64,000 bases of DNA from Leuctra nigra (lineage: Eukaryota > Arthropoda > Insecta > Plecoptera > Leuctridae): positions 30,002,309-30,066,308 of the forward strand of contig OW203766.1 of NCBI GenBank assembly GCA_934045905.1. Direction: 5' to 3'. Below, piece by piece: positions 21,841-33,800 of the stretch. The notes beneath the pieces are model-generated. The model did no database searches. It was not told the DNA's origin and saw nothing but the letters and a program-made list of their open reading frames with translations. Within the stretch, counting starts at the first letter, position 1. Each line of letters starts with the position of its first letter. A program made the translations under genes and the position numbers.

Positions 21841-24492
21841 CTTTTCAATTTTCAGATTCATTCAATTAACACACCGGGGCTTACCAACAGGATAAATATT
21901 TTATATTCATGGAACCTTTTTTATGTAAATACATATTATATGGTGGTTTCAGCCCGAAAGTATTAAAATGCGTAACTGAACTGCAGGCTGTTCAATTTAC
22001 ATAAAATATATATCATCAATGACACATGTCTGGTTTGAATTCTCGGACGAGTACGTGAAACAATACTACAGAAATAATTAATTGATTAAAGAATATAATT
22101 TCATAAAATAATAACGAACGAACACAGCTGTTTATATTTTGAAGTTACAGAAGTTATATGCGGGATATTTACTTCTTATTCTATTCTGCACAAGAAATCG
22201 TAAGATTATTTGAAAATGCAAACAGTTTCCGAGATAATTGAAGCTTAATAATTGTGATTGAAATTTGGAAGCAGTGACGCAGTTGTGCGTACAAAACCCG
22301 GTAGCGGTAAGCTCCTTTCGTCCTGAAAAAAAGAGATGTTATTGTACTATGGAACAGCTGTATCTTCCATTATCCTTTATAATAACGTTGTTCCAAAGTC
22401 AAAAACCTTTATTCCATCCGGGAATGGACAAGACGGTGCACATCTGAGGTTGAAATATAGAGATAGTTTCACTTCTCTTCTTCTTGTTATAGCAAAGTGT
22501 CTACAGAACATAGCGTCTAGATATGTTATTCAAACGTTATGTATCATCAGTCCATGATGCTACGAATAGCAAATGAAATCCGACATTTTACTACCGTTGC
22601 CCTAGCAACGTGTACGTCAATTTGAAATGCAGCGTTTCATGCTGTTAAAACTAAATTTGGTTTTTGTTTCACTCAAATAAAAGTATGAGAGAGTAAGGAA
22701 TATTTGGCATACTTGAGATAGCTTGAAATTTTGAAAGAAATGTTGACACTGATGAAATATTTTGACTCTGGAATCCACAATGAATGGACTTCAGACAGGT
22801 ACGACAGACAAAGTCACAAGTGATTTCGTTGGTTCTAGTTTATAAAAAATGTGACGTTCGGTTTCCCAAACGGAAATCAATCGTTCGATATCAATTACTT
22901 CCTTACTAAGGGAAAAGCGGAATATAACAACAAATGTTTATTTATTGAGAAGGGTTATTACAGCTTAGAAGTTATCAAAAGCTAATTTGTAAGTCGGGTA
23001 CACCGGATTGGTTCAGATGTTTGCCTTTAAGTGGACTTGATGACAACTTAAGAACTGTACAAACACCAGGTAAATAATTCATGAAATTGAGCTTTTTGTT
23101 GGATTCATGTACCCTTCGCATGTTGACTACCCAAGTATTGTACGCCCAGCGAGCGTGGAGCCAGTTCAGCAAATGCTGTGTAAAATTCAACAATGGGCTT
23201 AGCGTGCAATCCGGAGTGTTTTGACGCGTGTCCGGTTGTAAATATCTCTCAACCACTGCAGGTATTCGGGAAAGGGTAGTTTTGTTGTGGTGCCAAATAT
23301 CTTTCAATGCAGTTGGCTTTTAAAATTCACGGAAAGTTGTATAAAATAGCAACAGTGTAGGTGGAAGGGGTGGCAGGTCATAAAAAGAGTTGTATCTTGT
23401 CAGAGCTTAACTGTCGAACAAGGGTCGAACAATACTGCTCGTTTCATGAAAGGAAAGGCTACACGCTCGCTGGGCCAAGTTTAGATTATCTAGAAAATCA
23501 AACTGCATGTGAAATATTTTAGAAACTAAACCCACAAGATACTTTCTGAATGGGTCCTCATTTAATCGTTTCGTTGGTGAAACTGATTTGACAGCGCTGC
23601 TCCTTCTGAGATCGATGATGTCCTCTTAACATAATATCGGAAAAGCAGTCATTCATTTTTCACCCTTTTTAATAGTTGAAACCGTATTAGCATGGAAATC
23701 AACCCCCTTGGGTTCGCGCGCCACTCTTTATCACTCGCTTCATCTTCCGTTGACGCGGCGTGTCTTTAGAAACTCAATACACTGCGAAATCCTGTAAACA
23801 TAATTTATGTTCATTACCGCTTCATCCCGGCATCCATCATAGAGGCTCAGCGGATGCATGTACATCCGCCAGACGATACATCCAGCTAATCCTGCAGGGA
23901 AATCATTCGCCGTGTAGCGATGTGGCCATCAACTATTTAATAATCGCAGCTTCAAACAGAATCATTGCGTTCCCCTGATGAAATGTACTTACTCGTTGTA
24001 CGGCTGATCTCTGGTTTTTCATGGTGCATTTTGTATGAGTTCTTGTAATAAGCTGTTTTCTGTGTGTTGTTTGCGAAGGCATCGTCTTTTCATTCTGGCT
24101 ATTGAAGTTTTTATACTGTTACGTTACAATAACTTCGAGATTTTCTTCAAGAGAGGAGTGAAATTAAGTCCTTATTCTTGTGCGTCCTCTTTTTATCCTA
24201 TTAGGATATTTGTTTCTCGTTTGACTTCAGTTATATTGCTGATTGAAGCTAACTTCATTTGATTGTTTTTCAGGTTGGTAATTTTGTTTGAAAACTTCGT
24301 TGTAGAAATGCAAGTTGGCAATTATTTGCTCCTTATCAAATAAGTTTGCTTGAACTGGAAAGTGTAGACAAGTTTTGTTTTAGATTCCAGCCAAAGCCGT
24401 GCAATCAACGACGTTCGGTCGGTGGAATTTATGTAATCCTACTTTAACTCGTTTTCACCGCGTTCATCACGACGTGTTAGTTCTGATTACAT
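21841..24492. other. Long AT-rich stretch without a recognisable gene
   Basis: The minus-strand ORF at 22975-23307 (110 aa, starting MKDIWHHNKTTLSRIPAVVE) is the longest here. It matches nothing I know and lacks supporting context. At the right end the sequence GTTCTGATTACA leads directly into the first TTTGGTGGCAGAAG unit of the next satellite. Confidence 0.35.
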
Positions 24493-25193
24493 TTGGTGGC
24501 AGAAGTATGGTAGTCTGAATTAGATCACTTGACTTGGTGGCATAAGTATGGTAGTCTGAATTAGATCACTTGACTTGGTGGCAGAAGTATGGTAGTCTGA
24601 ATTAGATCACTTTACTTGGTGGCAGAAGTATGGTAGTCTGAATTAGATTACTATACTTGGTGGCAGAAGTATGGTAGTCTGAATTAGATCCTTGACTTGG
24701 TGGCAGAAGCATGGTAGTCTGAATTAGATCACTTGACTTGGTGGCAGAAGTATGGTAGTCTGAATTAGATCACTTGACTTGGTGGCAGAAGTATGGTAGT
24801 CTGAATTAGATCCTTGACTTGGTGGCAGAAGTATGGTAGTCGGAATTAGATCACTTGACTTGGTGGCAGAAGTATGGTAGTCTGAATTAGATCACTTGAC
24901 TTGGTGGCAGAAGTATGGTAGTCTGAATTAGATCCTTGACTTGGTGGCAGAAGTATGGTAGTCTGAATTAGATCACTTGACTTGGTGGCAGAAGTATGGA
25001 AGTCTGAATTAGATCACTTGACTTGGTAGCAGAAGTATGGTTGTCTGAATTAGATCACTTGACTTGGTGGCAGAAGTATGGTAGTCTGAATTAGATCACT
25101 TGACTTGGTGGCAGAAGTATGGTAGTCTGAATTAGATCACTTGACTTGGTGGCAGAAGTATGGTAGTCTGAATTAGATCACTTGACTTGGTGG
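24493..25193. repeat. 41-bp satellite, about 17 units, with trimeric higher-order pattern
   Basis: The unit is TTGGTGGCAGAAGTATGGTA plus GTCTGAATTAGATCACTTGAC, 41 bp. A 40-bp variant with GATCCTTGAC recurs at 24687, 24809 and 24931, exactly 122 bp apart, so part of the array is a 41+41+40 higher-order repeat. The first unit follows GATTACA, and a diverged TGGTAGCAGA follows ATTACA again just downstream (25255-25275). This resembles an LTR terminus (..TTACA) plus a tRNA-Leu-type primer-binding site (TGGTGGCAGAAGT). Origin from an LTR retrotransposon is an inference. Confidence 0.93.
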
Positions 25194-25831
25194 GTAAAGT
25201 TGATTGTTTGGTTCATTATACACTATATTGCTTACAACATTTTTTCTGACGTCATTTCTTATTACATGGTAGCAGACAATGGTACTGATGATACCTACAT
25301 AATTACAAGACATTGTACCACTCACTAAAATGGAACAAATAATACTATAATGTAAAAATAATACTTTTTACAACTTACGGCTTTTTACGACTTTTACATT
25401 AAAAAGAGTTAAGAAATTGAGACCCTGTTATTAAAGAAATAATGTTGCCCGGTCTTCAAATAAGTAATTGTTTTCGGTATTAGTTTGCGACTTATCAATC
25501 AAAGTTACCTCTGAGTTTATTATGTGGATTTAGTTGAGTGATGAGCAGGATTCTCACCTCAGGAGCCGAGAAGACGCTGGAGTGACGTCATCTTTGACAG
25601 CTTCGTTATGACGTGAATGAAGCGCTAAAGATCAGACAGCTCCTGTGTGAACAAGTTATTCGCACAGGAGGTGACGTGAACGTGACGTGAAGACGCGAAG
25701 ATGCTGTATTCACACGGAGTCGGAACCTGATCGTGAATGTCTGCCAGGATTATTACAATATGAACGTGATTGGTGGCTCAGTGGTCTTGACGTGGCTGTC
25801 ATTCGGCAGATCCCTTATCCGTGCCTTTCAT
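25194..25831. other. Spacer, possibly an LTR fragment
   Basis: A second ATTACA/TGGTAGCAGA junction lies at 25255-25275. GTGACGTGAACGTGACGTGAAG at about 25670-25692 is a short direct repeat of a GTGACGTGA core. No gene is recognised. Confidence 0.3.
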
Positions 25832-27222
25832 CTCAGACACAAAGTCCTTCTTTGTGACTTGTTGAGCGAGCGAAGCGAGCGTCTCCATTTGGCTCTTTTG
25901 GCACGGACCTCTGTTTTTTTTTTGTTTGTTTTTTTTTTTTCTGTTACTGACGATATACAGGTCAGAGTTTTTCTTCGATCGAGCTGAAATTTTGCACACA
26001 TGTACGTAACATTTCTGATTGTTGCAGACCCTAATTTTTTTGAAATCCATTGATTGGTTCAAATTTAAAAAAAATTAACTTTCGATTGGTTGTTTTGATC
26101 AAATTGAAATTTTGACAAGTCATTACCCCCAACATTGTACCCAATCAAACAAAGTTTCAGCCAAATCCTCCCATTGGTTAAAATTTAAAACCATCTTTCC
26201 TGTGTTTTTAGAAATTTAAACTATAACCGATTGAACGATCAACTTATAACTTCGCATGATGGTTGGGTCCAACATTATCTGCATTTTTGACAATTTTCAT
26301 ACTAATCTGTGTTTAAATCCAAACGTTATTGACATTTTACGGACTATTAGCGTGTTGGCTGTCAAATTCACGGCGACTTCGACTCTTCAGTTCAAGGCAA
26401 GGTAGTTAGAGCAGAAACTTTCAAACGCAAATGAAACTGATAATGACCGTTCAACAGTCGATCTGATATTGTGTAGACACACTTATATCATATGAGTGGT
26501 CTCAGGTATATTTTTTGAAGGAGATCCTGTGATTTTTGAAAATTAACACGGAACAGTTCAATCATAAAGGTTCAATTGATCAACTTAAAGCTTTGCATGG
26601 TTATTTGGACCAATATTTTAGGAATGTTTTGAGATTTCTATACAAATCTGTGGCGAAATTTTAGAATTATTGGCTTTTAATGACATTTTCGATAGACAGA
26701 ATTTCGGTTCGAGGTGTTGCGCGTATCCGTGCTCGCTCATCAACGCGTTACTCAGATTCATTGGTTAAAATTTAAATAAATATCTCCTGATAGGCTGAAA
26801 AATGAAAACGGTCTTCGATAATTCTGATCAAACTCATATTTTGCATGATCATTAAGACCAATATTGTCTCTTATTTTACAAAATTTCATCCCAATCAGTT
26901 AAGAACGTATGAAGTTATTTACATTTTTAATATCTGTCAGTAATGAAGTATCGAAATGAATGTTTTCCAGTGCCAATTGAAAATTGATTCTGATTTGCTT
27001 TATGAACCAGGTGCTTAGATGCTATTTTAAAGTTTCGATGAAAAGCATACACTTTTAAGTTGATATCATAATCAATTCCATATGGATGTATATGTTTTCT
27101 GTGCGTTGTGTACGCATTTCCGGTTCGAGAATTTGCACGTACCCGTGCTCGCTTATCAACGCGTTAATACAAACGCGAAGTTAATACAAACTCAGACACA
27201 AAGTCCTTCTTTGTGACTTGTT
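25832..27222. repeat. Dispersed repeat with degenerate internal modules, flanked by 32-bp direct repeats
   Basis: The 32-bp sequence beginning CTCAGACACAAAGTCCTTCT occurs at 25832-25863 and again at 27191-27222, enclosing the repeat. The body starts near 25955 (CAGGTCAGAGTTTTTCTTCG, then ATCGAGCTGAAATTTTGC) and closes with CGTGCTCGCTTATCAACGCG. Inside, a module recurs with degeneration near 26244, 26584 and 26829: a CTTTGCATG-like word, about ten bases, GGACCAATATT, then AATTTTCAT and CCAATCTG-like words. The same family occurs at 34887-35335 and 55998-56755. No intact ORF or transposase is visible, and I cannot assign a superfamily. Confidence 0.75.
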
Positions 27223-28509
27223 ACAATAATACTCGAAGAAATCCCGAGGTCAAACGTTTGAGATTGCGAAGTGATTCAGTTGTTTTATGTGATGCCGTCT
27301 GGCGCCTGATTCTGTAACTATTCTCGCGGGTTGTCGTTTCACTTCAGTGTTATTTTTATGGCGGTCATGCGTTATCACCTGAAATCTCAAGTGAAAACAG
27401 TTACGAGATAGAAGACGGGACTACAAAACTTTTTTATAACACTAGGCACTTAGAAAGAAGTTTTTTCTTCTCGAGGGAAAACATTTTTTTCTAGTTGAGA
27501 TTTCTTTTTTGTCAACACCTAAAATAAGGAACACTTTTTTGAAATCTATTTTAGCTCAATGTTAGTTTTCAATGAAAAATGTCTCCCATTGAGTCAATTT
27601 CTGCACCGCACGAAGTTCGGCTTGCAAAAGTTTATACTCGTTGAAATCTATCGTTAATGCCATATGAAAAGCATTTTAGTTAGACCACAATTCTGGAAGA
27701 ATGGCAACTGAATCAGATCAAAAAGTGCAAACAAAATAATTTTTGTTTGTGAAAGTTGCTGCTTTAGAAAACGCTGTAAAATCCAAACTTATGATTTGCA
27801 AGTGATCAAGATGCGGTAAAACAAGTTGACAAATATTTCAATAGAAGTTTAAAATGTGCTCTTGACATTCTTGACGGATTATAATAAGAATTTGAATTGA
27901 TAAATTGTCGGTTCCAATGACTATGAAAATTTCAACATGATGAGACAAACTGTTCATTTTCACTTTTCAACAAATCGGAGGAAAAGAACAACTTACCACA
28001 GGCGTGGCATTAGAGTGGTCAGGTAGAAAACAAATACACACAAACAAATAGAAAGTGGCGTGAAGTCGCAAGTACATCCCGCAGAAGCTACTTGTTGCTG
28101 GCGTCGTGTTGTCCCTCCAGCGTGTCGGCGCCATCGGTAACCTAATCCGCTAATTAGGTGTGGTTGTTCCGACGCCCACATCGACGCCGCGACGCCGGTA
28201 CGACGCGAGTGCTATCGACCGACGGCGACGACGATTTGACCATCGGTCGCGTGATCCGATTGCGTCGGGGTTGGAGGTCAGAGGTTGTGGAACTTGAATC
28301 CTCGGCTTCGTGGAAAATGGAGGACATTTTAACCTCACTTTTATCTTAAGTGCTCCTGACTCGATAATAAATATGTATCTACGAAGATGTGCCATTGTTT
28401 AAGATGAACTTACAGTGTTCGAAAGTGTCCCAAGCTCTTTGCAGGTTATGGCTACAAGAAAACATTTTTGAGTTTTAGGATACACCATAAAAATGTGTAA
28501 CTCATACTA
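27223..28509. other. Intergenic; CpG-rich island at about 28080-28320
   Basis: The island is dense in CGACG/GACGCC words in an otherwise AT-rich region and contains overlapping short ORFs on both strands, none recognised. It could be a promoter or first non-coding exon, for instance of a gene with a long first intron, but nothing ties it to Sap47 17 kb downstream. Confidence 0.3.
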
Positions 28510-29130
28510 AATGTACCCAGCGAGAAAAGGAATAAACTCGCAAATAATGGCTCCATTTTTTGGAAGAAGTATGATCTTTTACAACTTATACGTTTTGAAA
28601 AGTCCTCTTTTAAGACGGCTGGGTAGTGAGTTTGACCTTGAAGAGTTTTTTAATCGATTTTTATCAATATCTTTTACCAATATAATTGTTAATAAAATAA
28701 GGCTTTTAAGTACGAGTATTCAGAACAGTTCAATGAAAATAATTCCATAGCTTGTAATGGTTTATTAGATTGTCTTTGTCCTACAGACGGTTAGTGCCCG
28801 AAAATTAGTAAAATTATGGCACTAAACATCTGTTGGACAAAATAAAACTAATAACTTATTCCAAACTATGAAATTATATTCATTGAATTGTTCTGAATAC
28901 TCGTACAAAACCCTATTTTGTTAACAATTACATTGGTAAAAGATATTGATAAATATCGAGTAAAAACCTCTTCAAGGTCACGCTCACTACTCAGCTCTCT
29001 TAAAGCAGGTAGATCCGATATGGATAACTTTTAACCCTTTAAGGTGACTTTTAACAACTTAAAGTAGTATAATCGCATAGATATCCGAAGAAATGGAACC
29101 TTTATGTGTGGAATATGCTCTTCTCTCGGG
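28510..29130. repeat. Diverged dispersed repeat interrupted by a MITE
   Basis: Blocks TAATGGCTCCATTTTTTGGA ... TTTTACAACTTATACG and, after the inserted MITE, GGATAACTTTTAACCC ... TATGTGTGGAATATGCTCTT, CTCTCGGGGTGCA recur in the same order at 30590-30850. The second half also recurs at 45480-45600. The shared landmarks are a CTCCATT/TTGGA block, a GACTTTTAACA block and a GTGTGGATTCTATGCC-like block followed by CTTCTCTC. The family is unclassified. Confidence 0.5.
28614..28999. mobile_element. 386-bp foldback MITE with TTAA target duplication
   Basis: The left arm (GACGGCTGGGTAGTGAG ... TTTGTCCTACAG) and the right arm (CTGTTGGACAAAATAAAAC ... CTCACTACTCAGCTCTC) are inverted repeats of about 180 bp around a spacer of about 30-40 bp. 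TTAA lies at 28610-28613 and 29000-29003. It is the short counterpart of 5900-7713 and carries no coding capacity; the 79-aa ORF in the left arm is repeat sequence. Confidence 0.85.
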
Positions 29131-29410
29131 GTGCAAGTAGTACAGCATTATACAAAGGTTTGTTTCACAGGTGTTCTGTCACGGACATATGTTTGTTCGT
29201 GCTTTCACCGAGCTTTCATAAGCAAACATTTACAAGGTCGGAACAATTTAAGTCCTCAACTATACACTGTTGAGTTATGAGTATGACGGTATGACCAATG
29301 ACTAATGAGAGGCACATTTGGTTATGACCAATGGCATACGGACTTCGGACAAATCCTGAATTAACAGTGGTTGTAAACAATAAATGTAATAAAAAGCTAC
29401 TAGATTATCT
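29131..29410. other. Spacer without recognised features
   Basis: Unique AT-rich sequence between a dispersed repeat and a tRNA-like fragment. Confidence 0.4.
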
Positions 29411-29484
29411 TGTCAACGTAGCTCAGCGGTGGATCAATGAAACACAAATCCAACGTCCGGTGGTTCAAATCCCCTGGACAAGGA
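29411..29484 (+). pseudogene. tRNA-like sequence with A and B boxes (tRNA-derived SINE or pseudogene)
   Basis: TAGCTCAGCGGT fits the pol III A box at 11 of 12 positions, and GGTTCAAATCC fits the B box exactly. CTTGTC at the 5' end pairs with GACAAG at the 3' end, giving a 74-nt tRNA-sized unit. The D stem and anticodon stem do not fold, so it is not a working tRNA. It most likely is the head of a tRNA-derived SINE or an old pseudogene. Confidence 0.5.
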
Positions 29485-30589
29485 AACATTTAACTTTGCA
29501 ATCGTATTGCATTGCATAGCAGATGAATCCGTATTTCCATCATTCAGTTGGTATTTTATGTCAGTCATTTCTATTAAATATGTGTCATTAAGCTCAGTCA
29601 AATGAAATAGTATGCATTACAATTGATTGATTGTAAAATGATTAATTGATCAATGCAAATGTATGAAAAATTGTTGGAATTGACATAGATGGGATGAAGG
29701 AAAGTCTATTGGAAGTAGAAAAGTTGCATTGATAGTATTATTATTATATTTAAATTATATTTATATGTACTTGGACCTTGACGAGTTGATTTGTATTATA
29801 CGAAAATAACATTTTGTAAGAAGTCAAATAAACAAATCTAGATGGATTAAGATCAAATTTGGATTAACGTTTAAAAACCGCGAAAAACCGCGAAAAGTCC
29901 ATTCCTCCTTCGCTCAACTGTTTTCGTAACAGTATTCAAGGCGTGAGTGTGAGGTTTTCTTAAAGAACAAGCCCTGCATTCTCTTGGGACAACTCGACCT
30001 GAACGACTGGGGGCGTCTTGTTTCATCACCATGCTCCCACACCGCGACTCTGGCGCTGCCTAGCGGGAACTCTCTCGTCCCATCTCCCTCGCAAAGCAGA
30101 GGGGTGTATTGTAGGTCAGAGGTTGTGAACTCTGCTTTCAGCTGCCGTGCCATCCGGTTGGTCAATAGCAGTTCTATTGTTAAACACTTTTTACAGACAG
30201 TCTATACAACTGCACTACGCCGATTGAATTGGCAGGATGATTAATTGAACTTTTCATGTCGTTGGGAGAAGTGCAGGTTTTGAAAGAAATGTAGGTATGT
30301 GTTGAAAATGTTGTAGAAACGCCGTTTCGATCGTGTGCTATACATTGTCAACTAATGTGCTGTTGAGAAATGTTTGGAAGTGCATGTACACCGGCAATAT
30401 TTTTGCGATTATGACATGTTTTACTGAAAATAACAATGCGAAGTCAAGTTAAAATCAATAATACGACGTTCCACTAAAGTTGCAGTGAAAGCTTGTAAAC
30501 ATGTCCTTGAATCTGGTGTACAAGTTCTACTATAATTCGCTGGTTTTGGACGTTATGCACCTAACTTCTATCTCTACCTCGAGAAATAA
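29485..30589. other. Intergenic; short GC-rich patch near 29980-30130
   Basis: The patch contains overlapping ORFs on both strands (83 and 86 codons) with no recognisable product. The rest is AT-rich. Confidence 0.3.
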
Positions 30590-30850
30590 GGAAAATAATG
30601 TATACATTCGAAAGGAATAGCTCCGTGTTATAAGTACATGTTAAAAGGGCTCCATTCCTTTGGAAAATGATGTGTTTTACAACTATTAAGATCTCCAAAG
30701 TCCGCTCTAAAATCAGTACAATCAGAATGATTGAGCTTTTTTCCTTAAGTGGTTTTTTGACAGCATAAAGCTGTAGCCGCACAAAATCCCAATAAATCGA
30801 TCTTTTGTGTGGATTCTATGCCTTTTCTCTCATGGTGTAGAAAACGCATG
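30590..30850. repeat. Copy of the 28510-29130 dispersed repeat
   Basis: GGGCTCCATTCCTTTGGAAA, TTTTACAACTATTAAG, GGTTTTTTGACAGCAT and GTGTGGATTCTATGCC occur in the same order as at 28510-29130, with many substitutions and without the inserted MITE. This supports the view that the 386-bp MITE inserted into that other copy. Confidence 0.5.
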
Positions 30851-33800
30851 GCCAAAGTAAAACGGTCTTTGAATTGCGGAATATCTGCAAATATATACCC
30901 CACGGTCTAGACAGGTCTCTGCAGAAGACAAGCCTATACTGTCTTTGTCTTCGTCAGTCATTTCAAAACAGTTTTTCCATTGCCATATGCACATATCAAG
31001 TTGAATACGAATAGATTGCGAATGAAGTCTCCTCCCTTCTCGATCGTAAGCCACGTCTCTTCAACTAATATCCATGCTAGTTTACGATGTAGACGTAAGA
31101 TATGAGTGTTTTATACCGCGCTGATCTCATTAATATTGCATCTGAAAGATGAGCTCCGTCTCGAGGCGCTGGTGTCGTGTTGTGGAACAAGTCAAGAGAA
31201 AACAAACTGTGAATAAGCGTCAAGCAGACAGCTCGCCCCAAGAGAGATCAAGTCTGGTCGAGGAGAAGAATCACCGAAGTAGAGCTTCATTCCTGCTTGG
31301 AACTTGCGTTTTGGACGGAACATTTTATACACGATATTATGCAGATCTGTTCGCCCGTCACCACTCTTCACCACCTTCTGTATCAAAGTGATAAAGCAAA
31401 GCATTCAAAACTGCAATGATATTGTGAACTGCTTTACCATTAGGTGGAAGATAATGATGAAAAGTGGTGACACGAACATACCTATACTGTCACGAATTGT
31501 GATAATACATTGTTCATGTCAATTATTGTGTAACTAACTATCAGCCCATTGATCGTGCGAGGGTTGTTGGAAATTCAAGTTACAGGAATGCATTACCTTC
31601 TAGAGTGACTTTACTCTTCATAATCCTACGTAAAATTGTCACAATTTTAATGTCGTATGATAAAAGTCGTTAATTTGCGTTGTAATATGCAATTTTCACA
31701 CTTGTTGATTTGACAAATTATTCTCTTTCAATGCTATGGGTGTTTCATGTAAACGATACATCAACAGTCAACATCAATGTGCAAACTTGAAAAAGTTGGA
31801 ACAGTCTGAGCATAACAGAATGTGTTACTTGCACGCCTGGCACCTCCACTAGAGCGATATGTTCGTATGCAACCCGGCACCTCCACCGTCTTAAAACTCA
31901 TCGCTCTTCTCACCGAGTCATGTATTTACAGGTTCACGTTCAACTTGGACTAATTAAACTGTCTAATTACAGCTCATTTATTCACGCGGGACTGAGTTAA
32001 ATCAGACTTGTTATTCTTTGAAAATGTCGGAATTGGAATTGCTCATTCATTATATATATCCCAGCGCTGGCAAGAAGCTAATGACATTCAAGTCAAATAA
32101 AAATAAAATCCACTCGCTGTTATTAACTACATTCTCAATGCGATAAAAATCAACTTTTCCTGTAGCTACAACATTTTTCAATTAAAGTGCTCATTTGATT
32201 TCGCTTTAAAATGATTACTTCTGACGATAGCGGTATAATTGCAAGGCCCCGCGTATTTCATATCCGCTGAGAGGTATTGGGTGCCACCCTTGTTGTTGAC
32301 GACCAATGTTGTTGATCACCAATTGAATGAGTGGCATGTTGGCAATTGTCTTTGATGCTTTCAAGGGGGTGTAAAACCGTTTAATTGTGGATTTTACATT
32401 CCTGTGGTGGCTCTTTGCTCAACGCGACAAATTAGCATGTTTCGAGTGATATTTTCAATCAGGTTTTCAAAAACATCATACTTAAAGCTGTTTAAAGTGC
32501 GTTTTATTTCCTGAACTGAGCGTTATCGGAAAAATGATCACCGTCAGAATGTTCAACGTGCATAATACACGATCGAGACATGCATTCACCACAATGCATG
32601 CTGGAGTTCAAAATTTAAATTGTGAACGTGATTATTTTGTAAGTCATGTCGACAATGACATCTATATTAACCTTCTCAATGACACCAAAGAGAAAAATGT
32701 GTGCTTTTTTCAATGCATTTTAATATCATGTTTTCGTTCCGAAAAGAATGTTTAATGATGAAAATGCATGTTTGCTCGTTGAAGCGTAGTTTGTGAAGCT
32801 GCTCTTATTGCTCATTTTGTGATATGAAATGTAATTAATAAAGCACACCTACGTATAATACGGTGCTGGTTTTATGGAAAACTTTCAGCTAAATCTTGAG
32901 ATATTTTCATCACAAGAGTAAATGTCTCTCTCACTGTCAGTCCTTTCCGGAGATAAAATATCTCAGCCGTAGAAACATAAAAAAAACATATGTAACAACA
33001 TAGATCTCATAGTTTATTACTTCTTCTAAGATACTCAGAAAATGAATGCTATTTATTGCAGTGTTTTAGGGAACTATACGTTTAATTTTCAGTGAATTTC
33101 AGAGCTCTTTTGTTCTTTGTATCCATTACAAACTTCTTCTCTAAAAGTTGATGTCGTATTACAAAATGAACGAACTCTTCAGCTCGAGCAAGAGACTCAA
33201 TTTTTGAATGAGATTTTACAAAAACGCTAGCAGACTTTTCTCTCTCTCTTTCTCCCTCTTTCTCCCTCTCTCTTTCTCCCTCTCTCTCTCTCTACCCCTC
33301 TCTGTGCCATGAAGATTGATCACTGAATTGTTTTCATAGCTTGAGGAGGATGGATCGGGTGCTTTCCCGAGTTCAAAATATCATTTCCCGTGTACACAAG
33401 CGTTCTTGATTTTGTACTTACGTTCTTTCAAAAGTAAATAAAGTAAGTGAATCGACGTATAAAATGTAGACAAATGGAGTTTCTATTGGCTATTGATGTA
33501 CGTTTTACAAATAATCACGGAATATTTTATCTTCGCTGAAATATATGATATTCTCAAGTGACTCCATGTATAAGTGCATCTCTTCTCAAATGTACACTCA
33601 ACAAATCATAAAACGGTATTTGAAAGAAATGGTTTGGCTGAAAAAATTTGATGGCATCATCCTATGAAGTCTATGCTAACTCGTCATCTAACTTAGGTGA
33701 GCTCTGATATCATTGATAATAACATGGTTTGATTATCAACGAACCTGACAAGCAGCCAATCCGTTTTATTCAAATACCGTTTTATGATTTGTTGAGTGTA

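Noticed and set aside
22975..23307. 110-codon minus-strand ORF as a gene
   Set aside because: No recognisable domain, no codon or splice support, AT-rich intergenic context.
29411..29484. Functional tRNA gene
   Set aside because: A and B boxes and the acceptor stem are present, but the D stem and anticodon arm do not fold.
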